Assembly (NCBI RefSeq): GCF_024714495.1
Contig: NZ_JAMZMJ010000002.1
Coordinates: 372,001-436,000, forward strand
DNA length: 64,000 bases
Source of the DNA: Marinoscillum pacificum
Lineage (GTDB): Bacteria > Bacteroidota > Bacteroidia > Cytophagales > Cyclobacteriaceae
Direction: 5' to 3'
Position 1 is the stretch's first letter. Every line of letters begins with the position of its first letter. Shown here piece by piece: positions 53,504 to 62,544 of this stretch. Made by a program: the position numbers and the translations under genes. A model generated the notes under the pieces. The model worked only from the letters and a program-made list of their open reading frames with translations, was not told the origin of the DNA and did not search any database.

Positions 53504-53919
53504 TATCCTTTGAAGTAATTGATCGCCAACTCATACCCTTTTAAGCCAAGGCCAGAAATAATTCCCTTTGCCTTTGCTCCTGTATATGTGTGAGTTCTAA
53601 ATGCTTCTCTCGCATGAATATTGGAAATATGCACTTCTACCACAGGTACGTTGATGGCAGCAATGGCATCTGCCAGAGACACAGATGTATGTGTATACCC
53701 AGCAAGATTGACGATGATTCCATCGTATGAAAATCCTACCTCGTGCAGTTTATCAATTAAAGCCCCCTCATGATTGGATTGGAAGTACTCCAGGTCTATA
53801 TCCTCGAACTTTCCATTTAAGGTCTCGAAATATTCTTCAAATTTCTGACTTCCGTAAATGTCTGTTTCGCGAGTACCTAGCAGGTTCAAGTTTGGTCCGT
53901 TGATAATGATTATCTTCAT
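53503..53919 (-). CDS. aroQ: type II 3-dehydroquinate dehydratase
   Basis: A 138-residue dodecameric enzyme of the shikimate pathway. INGPNLNLLGTRETDIYG (catalytic Tyr), QSNHEGALIDKLHE, NLAGYTHTSVSLADAI and VEVHISNIHAREAFR are all diagnostic. It is one base from the class V aminotransferase gene and divergent from xerD, an arrangement often seen in Bacteroidota. Confidence 0.96.
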   Translation of the reverse strand: MKIIIINGPNLNLLGTRETDIYGSQKFEEYFETLNGKFEDIDLEYFQSNHEGALIDKLHEVGFSYDGIIVNLAGYTHTSVSLADAIAAINVPVVEVHISNIHAREAFRTHTYTGAKAKGIISGLGLKGYELAINYFKG

Positions 53920-53971
53920 GATGGTCTGGGTAAAGGCTTGCGCCTAGATTCATTTCTCGTAAATTCGCTCC

Positions 53972-54871
53972 GTGAGCTGGGAAACATATATCAAGCAATA
54001 TCGAAGCTATCTAAAACTGGAACGATCTCTTGCAGATAATTCCATCGATGCCTATTTGCATGATATTACGAAATTAAGACAGTTTTTCGAAATCAAAAAC
54101 TTAACGTTAAGTCCTCTCAAGGTTTCGCAAAATGACTTAATCAATTTTGTAGAGTTCGTCAATGAACTGGGCATGTCCCCCTACTCTCAGGCTCGAATAC
54201 TCTCCGGCATCAAATCTTTTTATAAGTTTTTGATCTACGAAGAGCTAATCGAGAAAGATCCTTCTGAATTGCTCGAATCCCCAAAAATAGGGCGCAAGCT
54301 GCCTGACACGCTCGAATTCCATGAAATAGAAAGGATCCTTGCGGAAATAGACTTATCCACGGAAGCCGGAGCTAGAAATCGTGCAATGCTAGAAACACTT
54401 TATAGCTCTGGTTTACGCGTATCCGAACTCATAGAGCTAAAAATCAGCAACATTTATGATGATGTTGGATTCCTCAGAATTATTGGTAAAGGCAACAAAG
54501 AACGATTAGTGCCGGTAGGTAAAGCCGCTCTGAAGTATATCAAAATATACAAGGATCAAGTCCGTATACATCAGGATATCAAAAAAGGACAAGAGGATTA
54601 TCTATTCCTGAATTTGCGTGGTTCGAGAATTTCTAGAGTGAGCGTGTTTACAATCATCAAAGATCTGGCTCTGAAAGCTGGAGTTGTGAAAAATATTAGC
54701 CCGCATACTTTTAGGCACTCCTTTGCAACACATTTAATAGAAGGTGGTGCCGATCTCAGAGCGGTACAGGAAATGCTGGGTCATGAATCCATCACCACCA
54801 CAGAAATCTATACACATCTGGATAGGGACTACCTGAAGCAGGTAATTAACGAATTTCATCCAAGAAGCTGA
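53972..54871 (+). CDS. xerD: tyrosine recombinase XerD
   Basis: A 299-residue site-specific recombinase that resolves chromosome dimers at dif. The N-terminal core-binding domain (YIKQYRSYLKLERSLADNSI) and catalytic C-terminal domain carry all key residues: Arg in YSSGLRVSELIEL, Lys in IIGKGNKERLVP, His-x-x-Arg in SPHTFRHSFATHL, His in LGHESITTTEIY and Tyr in the following YTHLD. GTG start at 53972, giving VSWETYIKQY. Its context (aroQ neighbour) is that of the housekeeping XerD and not of a phage integrase. Confidence 0.94.
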   Translation: MSWETYIKQYRSYLKLERSLADNSIDAYLHDITKLRQFFEIKNLTLSPLKVSQNDLINFVEFVNELGMSPYSQARILSGIKSFYKFLIYEELIEKDPSELLESPKIGRKLPDTLEFHEIERILAEIDLSTEAGARNRAMLETLYSSGLRVSELIELKISNIYDDVGFLRIIGKGNKERLVPVGKAALKYIKIYKDQVRIHQDIKKGQEDYLFLNLRGSRISRVSVFTIIKDLALKAGVVKNISPHTFRHSFATHLIEGGADLRAVQEMLGHESITTTEIYTHLDRDYLKQVINEFHPRS

Positions 54872-54890
54872 AGCACAGCGTGTGCTCCAG
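54868..54890 (+). other. hairpin at the end of xerD
   Basis: AGCACA-GCG-TGTGCT extended by CTG/CAG with one mismatch, overlapping the stop codon. There is no T run, so it may be an mRNA-stabilising stem and not a terminator. Confidence 0.35.
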
Positions 54891-54920
54891 TCTCAGACAA
54901 ATCCTTCAAAACGAATTATC

Positions 54921-55094
54921 TTAAAATTGATAACCCGATTTTAGCGCCGTTCTGATCTCCTGCATTCCTTGCTTGCGCTGAACATCCATGATTTTCTCCT
55001 GGATGATCTCATGATTCAGAAACGATTTCAGAGAGTACAATTCATTGGTTGGTAATTGACTCACTTGCTGTTTAATGGTGTCTAAAGCTGTCAT
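54921..55094 (-). CDS. small hypothetical protein, 57 residues
   Basis: A soluble, charged helical protein (MTALDTIKQQVSQLPTNELY, then SLKSFLNHEIIQEKIMDVQR, KQGMQEIRTALKSGYQF). The start ATG at 55094 is preferred to a start four codons upstream. It resembles in size and composition small antitoxin-like or DUF proteins, but no toxin gene is adjacent and I recognise no family. It lies alone between xerD and pyrD. Confidence 0.5.
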   Translation of the reverse strand: MTALDTIKQQVSQLPTNELYSLKSFLNHEIIQEKIMDVQRKQGMQEIRTALKSGYQF

Positions 55095-55253
55095 AAGGAC
55101 CCACAATTTGGTTATGTAATTCTACATAACTAAAGAAAGAAAGGATGTAAACATTCGAAGAATAGGTATTATCACTCGGTGAGAGGGAATATTCCTGAGT
55201 TAATCTGCAAAACGCTGATTTTCAATCAGAAGCAAATCAAGCATTAAAAGCTC

Positions 55254-55283
55254 TTGACCTCATTATTAAATCCTATATTTTTG
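55254..55283 (+). promoter_or_regulatory. Bacteroidota-type promoter of pyrD
   Basis: TTG (55254-55256), 19-base spacer, then TATTTTTG (55276-55283), matching TTG-N19-TAnnTTTG. It lies 31 bases upstream of the pyrD ATG. Confidence 0.65.
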
Positions 55284-55314
55284 CGCTGCTTCAAAACCTG
55301 ATTCCATCTTCTGA

Positions 55315-56343
55315 ATGTATCAATTAGCCAAATCATTTCTTTTTCAGATGTCGGCCGAAAAGGCACATCACTTTACAACGGGCATGCTAAAAGGGCTTTT
55401 CAAGGTTCCTTTGGTTAAGCCAATCTTCAAATCCATTTACGACTATAAGCATCCAAACCTGGAGCAAACACTATTTGGATTGAAATTTAAGAACCCAATT
55501 GGACTAGCTGCAGGTTTTGATAAGAATGCAGAACACATACATGAGTTTGAAGCGATGGGTTTTGGTTTTATAGAGATCGGGACGGTTACACCATTAGCAC
55601 AGCCTGGCAATCCTAAACCTCGCTTATTCCGATTGAAAGAAGATCATGCGCTAATTAACCGCATGGGATTCAACAATGAAGGCATGGATGCCGCTTTTGA
55701 CAATCTTCAAAACAGGCCAAGAAATATCATCATTGGTGGAAACATTGGCAAGAACAAGGTTACACCAAATGAAGAAGCAACCAGCGATTACCTGAAATGC
55801 TTTGAGAAATTATACCCTGTGGTAGATTACTTTGTGGTGAACGTAAGCTCTCCAAATACACCGGGATTGCGTGAGCTTCAGGAAAAAGAGCCTCTTACCA
55901 AACTATTGGTAAGCCTTCAAGCCGCTAATGAGAAGAAAACGGTAACAAAGCCTATTTTGCTGAAAATTGCACCGGATTTGACCGATTCTCAGCTAGATGA
56001 TATCATAGATATCGCTACAACTATTAATTTAGATGGATTAATTGCTACCAATACCACAATAGACCGTAGTGGATTGAAAGAATCAGACAAATCACTTGAA
56101 GAAATTGGTGCTGGTGGATTGAGTGGCGCTCCGGTATTTGAGCGGTCTACTGAAGTAATTAAGTATTTAAGAAAAAGAAACAAGAACATTCCAATCATAG
56201 CTGTTGGAGGAATTATGTCTGGAGCAGATGCAGTAGCTAAGTTCCAAGCTGGTGCGAATCTGGTTCAGGTATATAGTGGCCTGGTTTACAGAGGACCAGG
56301 ACTTATCAAGGAGATCAAAAAGGCAATCTTAGAAAATGCTTGA
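55315..56343 (+). CDS. pyrD: quinone-dependent dihydroorotate dehydrogenase
   Basis: A 342-residue class 2 enzyme oxidising dihydroorotate to orotate, using FMN and passing electrons to the membrane quinone. The N-terminal helical membrane-contacting domain ([20 protein letters not shown]) marks class 2. [36 protein letters not shown], the base Ser in [15 protein letters not shown] and [12 protein letters not shown] are conserved. It has its own promoter; the pyrF gene lies at the window's end, not adjacent. Confidence 0.96.
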   Translation: MYQLAKSFLFQMSAEKAHHFTTGMLKGLFKVPLVKPIFKSIYDYKHPNLEQTLFGLKFKNPIGLAAGFDKNAEHIHEFEAMGFGFIEIGTVTPLAQPGNPKPRLFRLKEDHALINRMGFNNEGMDAAFDNLQNRPRNIIIGGNIGKNKVTPNEEATSDYLKCFEKLYPVVDYFVVNVSSPNTPGLRELQEKEPLTKLLVSLQAANEKKTVTKPILLKIAPDLTDSQLDDIIDIATTINLDGLIATNTTIDRSGLKESDKSLEEIGAGGLSGAPVFERSTEVIKYLRKRNKNIPIIAVGGIMSGADAVAKFQAGANLVQVYSGLVYRGPGLIKEIKKAILENA

Positions 56344-56370
56344 TGATGGAGTCAATCTCCTTTATTTTTG
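56340..56370 (+). promoter_or_regulatory. Bacteroidota-type promoter of ftsK
   Basis: TTG (56340-56342), 20-base spacer, then TATTTTTG (56363-56370). It begins at the pyrD stop codon and ends 15 bases before the ftsK ATG, so ftsK can be transcribed independently. Confidence 0.6.
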
Positions 56371-56385
56371 TTCGTTAAGATCAAC

Positions 56386-58998
56386 ATGGCACAAAACACC
56401 TACAAGAAACAAAAGCAATCATCTTCCCGCTCTTTCAAGTTCAAGGTAGATTTTTTCAATGATCGGAAATTCCATTTGGCAATTGGTATGTTCTTACTGT
56501 TGTCATCGTTTTTCCTCATTGTATCATTCGTCTCCTATTTGATTACAGGAAAGGCCGATCAAAGTGTGGTTGAAGCAATTACGCAAACAGATATCAAAGC
56601 TTCTGGCATGGAAGTGGAAAACTGGTTTGGCACATTCGGTGCAGTAACTGCTCACTACTTTATTTTCTTGTGGTTTGGTGTTGCCGCTCTTTTAATCCCT
56701 CCATTTCTGTTTTTAGCAGGCCATCGAATAGTCTGGAGAAGACGCGTATTCTCTTTGAGCCGTTCATTCGGTTTTACCTTCTTCTACCTGCTTTGGACAA
56801 GCATTTTAATGGGTTATTTCCTAATTAGCTCCGATGAAGTATCAGAATGGGGATTCCTGAGTGGTGGTGTAGGCTTTGAATTAGCAATCATTATGGACAG
56901 CCTAATGGGCTGGGGAACGGTGCTTTTCTTAATATTCTTGTTCCTGGTCTTTAACATGTACTTCTTTGATATTACGCAGATTCCAGTGGTAGATGAAGTA
57001 GTTATGGGCTTGAGAGAACGCATGAGTTCTATTTTGGCAAAGGATGAAAAACCTGCCAGGGAAGAAGAAAGCGATGATGAGGATGAAGAAGAGGGTCAAG
57101 CTGAGCCAGAGCGTGACAATTCACTAGATTTCATCTTGAAGCAAGTAAAAGAAGAAGTAGAAAAAGAAGATTCATCTGAAGAAGAAGAGCCTGAAGAAAA
57201 GGAAGAAGACAAACCTGCTCCAAAACACAGCAATGTTCCAACTTTCGACCTGGGTGATTCTGAAGAGGATGTAGAGGAGAAAGAAGAACCTGCAGAAATC
57301 GAAGAAACTTGGACTCTGGAGAACAAACCAAAGCCAAGAAAAGCTACGCCGGCTGATGATTTAGAACTTGATATTGAGCAGCCAACCGAGAGAGATGAGC
57401 CTGTTCAGGAAAAGCCAAGATTTAGTATTCCTGTTGATATTCCGGAAGATGACGAAGTGAGAGTAGAGGAGATGGAGAATTATGACCCTACACTTGACCT
57501 TCCAAAATACCGATACCCAACTGCTGATCTTTTGATTGATTATCCGAAAAAGGACATTCAAGTATCCAAAGACGAATTAGAGCAGAATAAAGATAAGATT
57601 GTAGAGACACTGATCAACTTCAAGATTGGTATCTCAAGCATTAAAGCTACTATTGGACCAACTGTTACTCTTTATGAAATAGTTCCAGAGGCCGGTGTTA
57701 AAATCTCCAAGATCAAAAACCTGGAAGATGATATCGCCTTGAGTTTAGCAGCCCTTGGTATTCGTATTATTGCCCCGATACCAGGTAGAGGAACAATTGG
57801 TATTGAGGTTCCGAATAAAAACAAGGAGATGGTAGATGTAAAATCTGTCATCACCACGGAGCGCTTCATGAAGAGTGAGATGGATCTACCGATTGTATTA
57901 GGTAAGACCATTTCCAACGACGTTTTTGTGACTGATTTGGCTAAAATGCCTCACTTACTAATGGCTGGTGCTACTGGTCAGGGTAAGTCGGTTGGTCTCA
58001 ATATGATCATTACTTCGCTTATCTATAAGAAGCACCCTTCTCAGTTGAAGTTTGTGATGGTGGATCCTAAGAAAGTGGAATTAACACTTTTCAACCACCT
58101 GGAAAGACACTTCCTGGCAAAACTTCCTGATAGTGAAGAAGCCATTATCACGGACACCAGCAAAGTGGTCAACACACTGAATTCATTGTGTATTGAAATG
58201 GATAGACGCTATGACCTGCTGAAAGATGCAGCTTGTAGAAACCTGAAAGAGTACAACAAGAAATTCATCGCTCGTAGACTGAATCCTAAAAAAGGACATA
58301 GATACTTACCTTATATAGTATTGGTCATAGATGAGTTAGCGGATTTGATGATGACTGCCGGCAAAGAAGTAGAAACTCCTATTGCTCGTTTAGCACAGCT
58401 TGCCCGTGCGATTGGTATTCACTTGATCGTAGCTACCCAGCGTCCATCGGTAAACGTAATCACCGGTATTATTAAAGCAAACTTCCCTGCACGTCTATCT
58501 TTTAGAGTAACATCTAAGATTGACTCCAGAACCATTTTAGATACGGGTGGAGCTGAGCAATTGATCGGACAAGGAGATATGTTACTTTCACTTGGCTCAG
58601 ATCTAATTCGTTTGCAGTGTGCGTTCGTAGATACTCCGGAAGTAGATCGTATCTGTGAGTATGTAGGTGAGCAGCGAGGATATGACGATGCTTATCTGTT
58701 ACCAGAATTTGTTGGTGACAATGAAGGATCATCAGGAGAAGTTGGAGCAGTTGACCTTTCAGAGCGTGATGCTTTGTTTGAAGATGCAGCCAAACTTATT
58801 GTGATGCATCAGCAAGGAAGCACCTCACTCATTCAGAGAAAAATGAAGCTTGGATACAACAGAGCAGGTCGTTTAATTGACCAATTGGAGGCTGCAGGGA
58901 TCGTAGGACCGTTCGAAGGAAGTAAAGCTCGCGAAGTTTTAATCCCTGATGAGTACTCTTTGGAACAGTTATTGAATGAGATAGATCAGAAGTATTAA
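56386..58998 (+). CDS. ftsK: DNA translocase FtsK
   Basis: A protein of 870 residues pumping chromosome ends through the septum and activating XerCD at dif. The start is set at the ATG at 56386 (MAQNTYKKQKQSSSR); the longer frame begins with TTG. Order: four membrane segments in the first 200 residues, an acidic Glu-rich linker (about 220-330), then the alpha/beta motor with Walker A AGATGQGKSVGLNM (near 528), VMVDPKKVELTLF, Walker B VLVIDELADLMMT, ATQRPSVNVITGIIKANFP, and the C-terminal gamma winged helix (STSLIQRKMKLGYNRAGRLI). All parts are intact. It is followed by lolA. Confidence 0.96.
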   Translation: MAQNTYKKQKQSSSRSFKFKVDFFNDRKFHLAIGMFLLLSSFFLIVSFVSYLITGKADQSVVEAITQTDIKASGMEVENWFGTFGAVTAHYFIFLWFGVAALLIPPFLFLAGHRIVWRRRVFSLSRSFGFTFFYLLWTSILMGYFLISSDEVSEWGFLSGGVGFELAIIMDSLMGWGTVLFLIFLFLVFNMYFFDITQIPVVDEVVMGLRERMSSILAKDEKPAREEESDDEDEEEGQAEPERDNSLDFILKQVKEEVEKEDSSEEEEPEEKEEDKPAPKHSNVPTFDLGDSEEDVEEKEEPAEIEETWTLENKPKPRKATPADDLELDIEQPTERDEPVQEKPRFSIPVDIPEDDEVRVEEMENYDPTLDLPKYRYPTADLLIDYPKKDIQVSKDELEQNKDKIVETLINFKIGISSIKATIGPTVTLYEIVPEAGVKISKIKNLEDDIALSLAALGIRIIAPIPGRGTIGIEVPNKNKEMVDVKSVITTERFMKSEMDLPIVLGKTISNDVFVTDLAKMPHLLMAGATGQGKSVGLNMIITSLIYKKHPSQLKFVMVDPKKVELTLFNHLERHFLAKLPDSEEAIITDTSKVVNTLNSLCIEMDRRYDLLKDAACRNLKEYNKKFIARRLNPKKGHRYLPYIVLVIDELADLMMTAGKEVETPIARLAQLARAIGIHLIVATQRPSVNVITGIIKANFPARLSFRVTSKIDSRTILDTGGAEQLIGQGDMLLSLGSDLIRLQCAFVDTPEVDRICEYVGEQRGYDDAYLLPEFVGDNEGSSGEVGAVDLSERDALFEDAAKLIVMHQQGSTSLIQRKMKLGYNRAGRLIDQLEAAGIVGPFEGSKAREVLIPDEYSLEQLLNEIDQKY

Positions 58999-59042
58999 CA
59001 AAACGGTGGTTTGACTTGTTAAAACACCAGAAACTTAGAAAC

Positions 59043-59669
59043 ATGAAAAAAGTAATTTTTGTATTTGCAGCAATCATCACCGCCCTGACGACCTATGCAC
59101 AATACGATCCTGAAGCGCTTGCTGTATTGGATGCAATGAGCTCGAAGTATAAAAAAATACCTTCATTTCAGGCAAACTTCAGTCAGCAGATGATCAATGA
59201 GGGGGCAGGAATTGATGAAACTATTAAAGGAGAGATCGCAGTAAAAGGTGACATGTATGTCCTCAAAGTTGCTGGTCAGGAAATCTACAACAATGCAACG
59301 GATGTCTACACGTACAGTGCAGAAATCCAGGAAGTAACTGTTAGCACCTTCGATCCAGAAGAGCAAGAAATCACATTAGGCAATATCTATGACCTATATA
59401 AAGAAGGTTATAAGTATGTGCTAATGAGCACTCAAGGTAATGGCGACAGAATCATAGAGCTTAGTCCTGAGAAAAACGACAAGAGTTATCACAAGATCAG
59501 ATTGGTGATTGACAAAAATGATGACTTGAAGAAATTCACGGTTTTCGAAAAAACAGGAAACCAGTACATCTACGATATCAAAAACTTTAAATCGGTGGCT
59601 TTGAGTGATGCATATTTCACATTCGACACCAGCAAATATCCAGATGTAGAAGTCATTGACTTCAGATAA
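59043..59669 (+). CDS. lolA: LolA-like outer-membrane lipoprotein carrier
   Basis: A periplasmic protein of 208 residues, started at the ATG at 59043 (MKKVIFVFAAIITALTTYAQ, signal peptide). The mature part matches LolA: an incomplete beta-barrel that carries lipoproteins to the outer membrane, with ILDAMSSKYKKIPSFQANFS-type N-terminal motif (here VLDAMSSKYKKIPSFQANFS), and late YHKIRLVIDKNDDLKKFTV. Its place directly after ftsK is usual in Bacteroidota. The carrier function in this phylum is inferred from the fold. A bidirectional terminator follows. Confidence 0.88.
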   Translation: MKKVIFVFAAIITALTTYAQYDPEALAVLDAMSSKYKKIPSFQANFSQQMINEGAGIDETIKGEIAVKGDMYVLKVAGQEIYNNATDVYTYSAEIQEVTVSTFDPEEQEITLGNIYDLYKEGYKYVLMSTQGNGDRIIELSPEKNDKSYHKIRLVIDKNDDLKKFTVFEKTGNQYIYDIKNFKSVALSDAYFTFDTSKYPDVEVIDFR

Positions 59670-59675
59670 AAAATA

Positions 59676-59704
59676 AAGGCTCGGAATTCCGAGCCTTATT
59701 TATT
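59676..59704. terminator. bidirectional intrinsic terminator
   Basis: AAGGCTCGGAATTCCGAGCCTT is a perfect inverted repeat with A-rich and T-rich flanks, between lolA (plus) and the response regulator gene (minus). Confidence 0.88.
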
Positions 59705-59710
59705 TGCATC

Positions 59711-60394
59711 TCATTCGAGACTGACTATTTGATTTTTTACAGCATACAGAACCAATCCAGCCATATTTCTAGATTGAGTCTTTCTTAGCAAATTATTTTT
59801 ATGGCCGTTTACGGTTTTTTCACTGATAAATAAGCGCTCTCCTATTTCTTCAGCAGTGAGTTGCTCACACACCAACTGAAGTATCTCCACTTCTCTCTTC
59901 GTTAAATTTTCAATGACAGGCACAAAAGAGGCAGAAGAACCAATACTCCCCTTCATTTTACTTTGTATAGCCATTAATGTCCTGTGATTAATATAAGAGC
60001 CTTTAAAATGTACAGACCTAATAGCTTCCACCACTTCATTTGGGTCACTATCTTTTACCAGATACCCATGAGCGCCATGCTCAATCAACTCAGCAATAAA
60101 TGCCTCCTCATCATGCACTGAAAGTATGACCACCTTCATGTCTGGATATTTTTCCAATAATTGATCCGTCACATGCACTCCATTAAATTCTTCCTGACCA
60201 TTAGGAGGTAGCGACAAATCTACCAGCATCACATTTGGAACCTGAACTTCATTGGATAGCCTATCTAATACAGAAAAACCATCCGAAGATTCAAAAGTCA
60301 CTTCCAAATCACCCTCCATCATGAGAATGGCTTTCATTCCTTCTCTAAATAGATGCTGATCTTCAACCAATCCTATTCGAATATTACTACTCAT
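59711..60394 (-). CDS. LuxR/NarL-type response regulator
   Basis: A 227-residue regulator: N-terminal receiver with phospho-acceptor Asp59 in VMLVDLSLPPNG and Lys in GYLVKDSDPNEV, then a LuxR-type helix-turn-helix (LTKREVEILQLVCEQLTAEE, with ERLFISEKTVNGHKNNLLRK). It is the last gene of a four-gene operon: its start overlaps the kinase gene by eight bases. The receiver and HTH are complete. The target is unknown; the facing 680-base region contains candidate binding boxes (see the duplicated blocks at 62474 and 62864). Confidence 0.93.
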   Translation of the reverse strand: MSSNIRIGLVEDQHLFREGMKAILMMEGDLEVTFESSDGFSVLDRLSNEVQVPNVMLVDLSLPPNGQEEFNGVHVTDQLLEKYPDMKVVILSVHDEEAFIAELIEHGAHGYLVKDSDPNEVVEAIRSVHFKGSYINHRTLMAIQSKMKGSIGSSASFVPVIENLTKREVEILQLVCEQLTAEEIGERLFISEKTVNGHKNNLLRKTQSRNMAGLVLYAVKNQIVSLE

Positions 60395-61181
60395 AGTTTC
60401 TATTTATTGGCACAGATACTTTGGCCCCAAACCCATTACCATCCATTAACTCAAAAGAACCATTAATGGCATTAGATCTCGCTAGTAAATTTTTCAATCC
60501 TAAACCTTGTGATGAATCACTTTTTGAAACCATTCCTACACCATTATCAGCATAGATTAGTTCAAGTACGTTTTTATTGAGCTTCAGGTCAATGGTTATT
60601 TCGGTTGCGTTAGCGTGTTTAATGGTATTATTAATTAACTCCATTACTATTCTATACAAGCTAACCTCAACCTCCCATTCAAGCCTTGAAAAAGTATCTG
60701 CGGCTAAAGTTACTTTGATCTGATGTGTTTCATTTAACTGATTGACCACTCCCTGCAGTGTCTTTATAAGACCAAAATTACCTAGCTGTGCAGGCATTAA
60801 CTCGTGACTAATTCGGCGCATGGAAGTCAGAGCAGATTCAGTTACTGCACGAACATTTAGAATAGACGATTTGATACCATCACCCAAATCAGGATTTTGC
60901 TCTAGCTTCATGAGATGCATCCGAGATATAGACAAAGTTGCACCAAGCTCATCATGCAAGTCCTGGGCAATGCGTTTCCTTTCATTCTCCTGAACAGTCA
61001 AACTTGTCTGAAGCAATTCCTGTTGCTGTCTGTTTTTCAGTTCTTCTTCCCTCAACTTCTGCAACACCAGACTTTTTCGGAAGTATTGATTTAATAGCAA
61101 TACCCCAACGGCTATCAGAAAAATGACTCCTACGACTGGAATCAAAATATTCAATACTTCTACGCCTTGGGACTCTTCCAT
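60387..61181 (-). CDS. sensor histidine kinase (HisKA_3)
   Basis: A 264-residue kinase, start set at the ATG at 61181 (MEESQGVEVLNILIPVVGVI); the long frame begins at 61199. One N-terminal transmembrane helix (about 11-30) is followed by a coiled coil (LQKLREEELKNRQQQELLQT) and HisKA_3 with phospho-His in ENERKRIAQDLHDELGATLS, then the ATPase part (ELINNTIKHANATEITIDL, DNGVGM, GLGLKNLLAR). It lacks a periplasmic sensor domain; the sensor may be the multi-pass protein just upstream, whose gene overlaps it by about 22 bases. Confidence 0.93.
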   Translation of the reverse strand: MEESQGVEVLNILIPVVGVIFLIAVGVLLLNQYFRKSLVLQKLREEELKNRQQQELLQTSLTVQENERKRIAQDLHDELGATLSISRMHLMKLEQNPDLGDGIKSSILNVRAVTESALTSMRRISHELMPAQLGNFGLIKTLQGVVNQLNETHQIKVTLAADTFSRLEWEVEVSLYRIVMELINNTIKHANATEITIDLKLNKNVLELIYADNGVGMVSKSDSSQGLGLKNLLARSNAINGSFELMDGNGFGAKVSVPINRNYE

Positions 61182-61813
61182 AATCCAATAAAGAAACAAC
61201 TATACATGACCATCAAGAAAAGAGAATGCATGCACCACAAATATTGATTTGTTAATGGGGAATAATATTGAATAAAAACATTTCCAAAATAAAAAACCAT
61301 CAGACTCGAAAGGTAATAGACAAATATTCCAGAATTAATCCAATTCAGGCTTTTATGTAATCCTGAACGATTTTCCTTTACGATATCATTCATCAATACA
61401 ATGAAGGTGAAAATACTTATAATAATCAGGAGAATGGCTTGAATGGAAAGTGCTGTAGAATTGAACGTGTATATGGTTTCGAAAGCAATAGAATTGATAA
61501 CAGTAAAAATAGAAAAGCAACAAGCTATTGATAAAAGTACATTCCTTTGCAGGTATTCCTTAAGCACATGATGATAAAACCAGATCAACAGTAAAAACCC
61601 GATTAAAACATACAAATGGAGCAAAGGCAGGTTATTTTCCTTTTGATACCACAAGATTTTAGATACTATTTCAATAACCGCTGAGAACAAAATGAAGTAT
61701 CCAATATGCTTCATTTCATTAACTAATCTGCGAAAAATTGCTAAAGTATAAGTTGCAGTAATCAGTACCGGTAAAAATGCGTATTCAATTATTATACCTG
61801 CCACATGCTCCAT
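61160..61813 (-). CDS. multi-pass membrane protein of a split sensor system
   Basis: A 217-residue protein with about six or seven hydrophobic helices (LPVLITATYTLAIFRRL, GYFILFSAVIEIVSKILWYQ, LYVLIGFLLLIWFYHHVL, LLIIISIFTFIVLM, MVFYFGNVFIQYY and MHSLFLMVMYSCFFIGLW). It lacks enzymatic motifs. Its 3' end overlaps the kinase gene, so the two are translated together. Similar proteins next to short kinases are frequent in Bacteroidota; I infer that it is the sensing partner. No family name is assigned with confidence. Confidence 0.8.
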   Translation of the reverse strand: MEHVAGIIIEYAFLPVLITATYTLAIFRRLVNEMKHIGYFILFSAVIEIVSKILWYQKENNLPLLHLYVLIGFLLLIWFYHHVLKEYLQRNVLLSIACCFSIFTVINSIAFETIYTFNSTALSIQAILLIIISIFTFIVLMNDIVKENRSGLHKSLNWINSGIFVYYLSSLMVFYFGNVFIQYYSPLTNQYLWCMHSLFLMVMYSCFFIGLWKSPKA

Positions 61814-61844
61814 AACTGCTTAATCTAGAATTGAAATACCTCTA

Positions 61845-62375
61845 TTAAGGACATGTCTTAGGACACGGAGCAGAAAAATCCATCACATAAGAGCCTTCAG
61901 GATCCTCCAAAGAAGAAACGCTATTAGGATCTCCCTTATATGGGCCAGATAATATCACATCTGTTCCCGCGATTCCCGAAGATAGTTTCGCATTAACAAC
62001 TGGTGTCATAAAAAGTTTTATCTCTCCTTCAGCTGTCAAACCTAAATATAGACGAGCGTATTCATACTTTATAGCTTCTTGACATTGCACTTCAGGAGGC
62101 AGTCCCATTACTTCAAGTAAATCAGCTGAATGAACAGTAAATGCTTTAATTGGCTCAAGATCCGAACTGAATCCAGATACCTGTGAGAATACCTTCCGGG
62201 AAACCTGAGCAAACCTTGCAGTATCTTCCTGAAATAGGTCGTAGGAGACGGCATACAATGAAGTATCTTTCATCTGTCTAGACAATGAAACCATAGTATT
62301 GGTAGGCTCTGTTTGCTGGCAATTCATCAAACAAACCACCACAGAAAGGATTGATAATTTCGCTAAATATTTCAT
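61845..62375 (-). CDS. small lipoprotein heading the two-component operon
   Basis: A 176-residue lipoprotein (lipobox CLMNC, Cys19). The mature part has a helical N-half and a C-terminal part ending in the two-cysteine pattern SAPCPKTCP. No family recognised. It is 31 bases upstream of the membrane protein gene, so it probably leads the transcript of lipoprotein, membrane sensor, kinase and regulator. It could be the input or the output of the sensor. Confidence 0.75.
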   Translation of the reverse strand: MKYLAKLSILSVVVCLMNCQQTEPTNTMVSLSRQMKDTSLYAVSYDLFQEDTARFAQVSRKVFSQVSGFSSDLEPIKAFTVHSADLLEVMGLPPEVQCQEAIKYEYARLYLGLTAEGEIKLFMTPVVNAKLSSGIAGTDVILSGPYKGDPNSVSSLEDPEGSYVMDFSAPCPKTCP

Positions 62376-62439
62376 GTTATTTGGTTTTACACAATGCTAA
62401 TCCGAATACTTCTCTTTAGCATATAATAGAATCAAAAAT

Positions 62440-62447
62440 CAAACATA
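62440..62447 (-). promoter_or_regulatory. TAnnTTTG box of the two-component operon
   Basis: On the minus strand TATGTTTG, about 65 bases before the lipoprotein ATG. The perfect palindrome CAGGTATAAATACCTG (62471-62486) lies about 30 bases further upstream, a plausible place for an activator. Confidence 0.45.
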
Positions 62448-62470
62448 ACTATTCATACACGACCATAAAA

Positions 62471-62543
62471 CAGGTATAAATACCTGCTTTGCGAATCGGA
62501 TATTTATCCTCTAATATGTTTCAAGAAACCATCCCAGCTTTGT
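62471..62543 (+). promoter_or_regulatory. promoter-like block 1 (dyad, ATTTATCCTCT box, CTTTGT box)
   Basis: Contains, in order, a 16-base perfect palindrome CAGGTATAAATACCTG, ATTTATCCTCT (62502-62512) and CTTTGT (62538-62543). Spacings 17 and 25 bases are the same as in block 2. CTTTG may be a -7 element (CAGCTTTG), and no standard -33 TTG is present, so an activator is likely. Confidence 0.5.
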
Positions 62544-62544
62544 A

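Noticed and set aside
53972-54871. phage or island integrase
   Set aside because: The recombinase has the length and neighbours (aroQ) of housekeeping XerD; no att-like repeat or phage gene is nearby.
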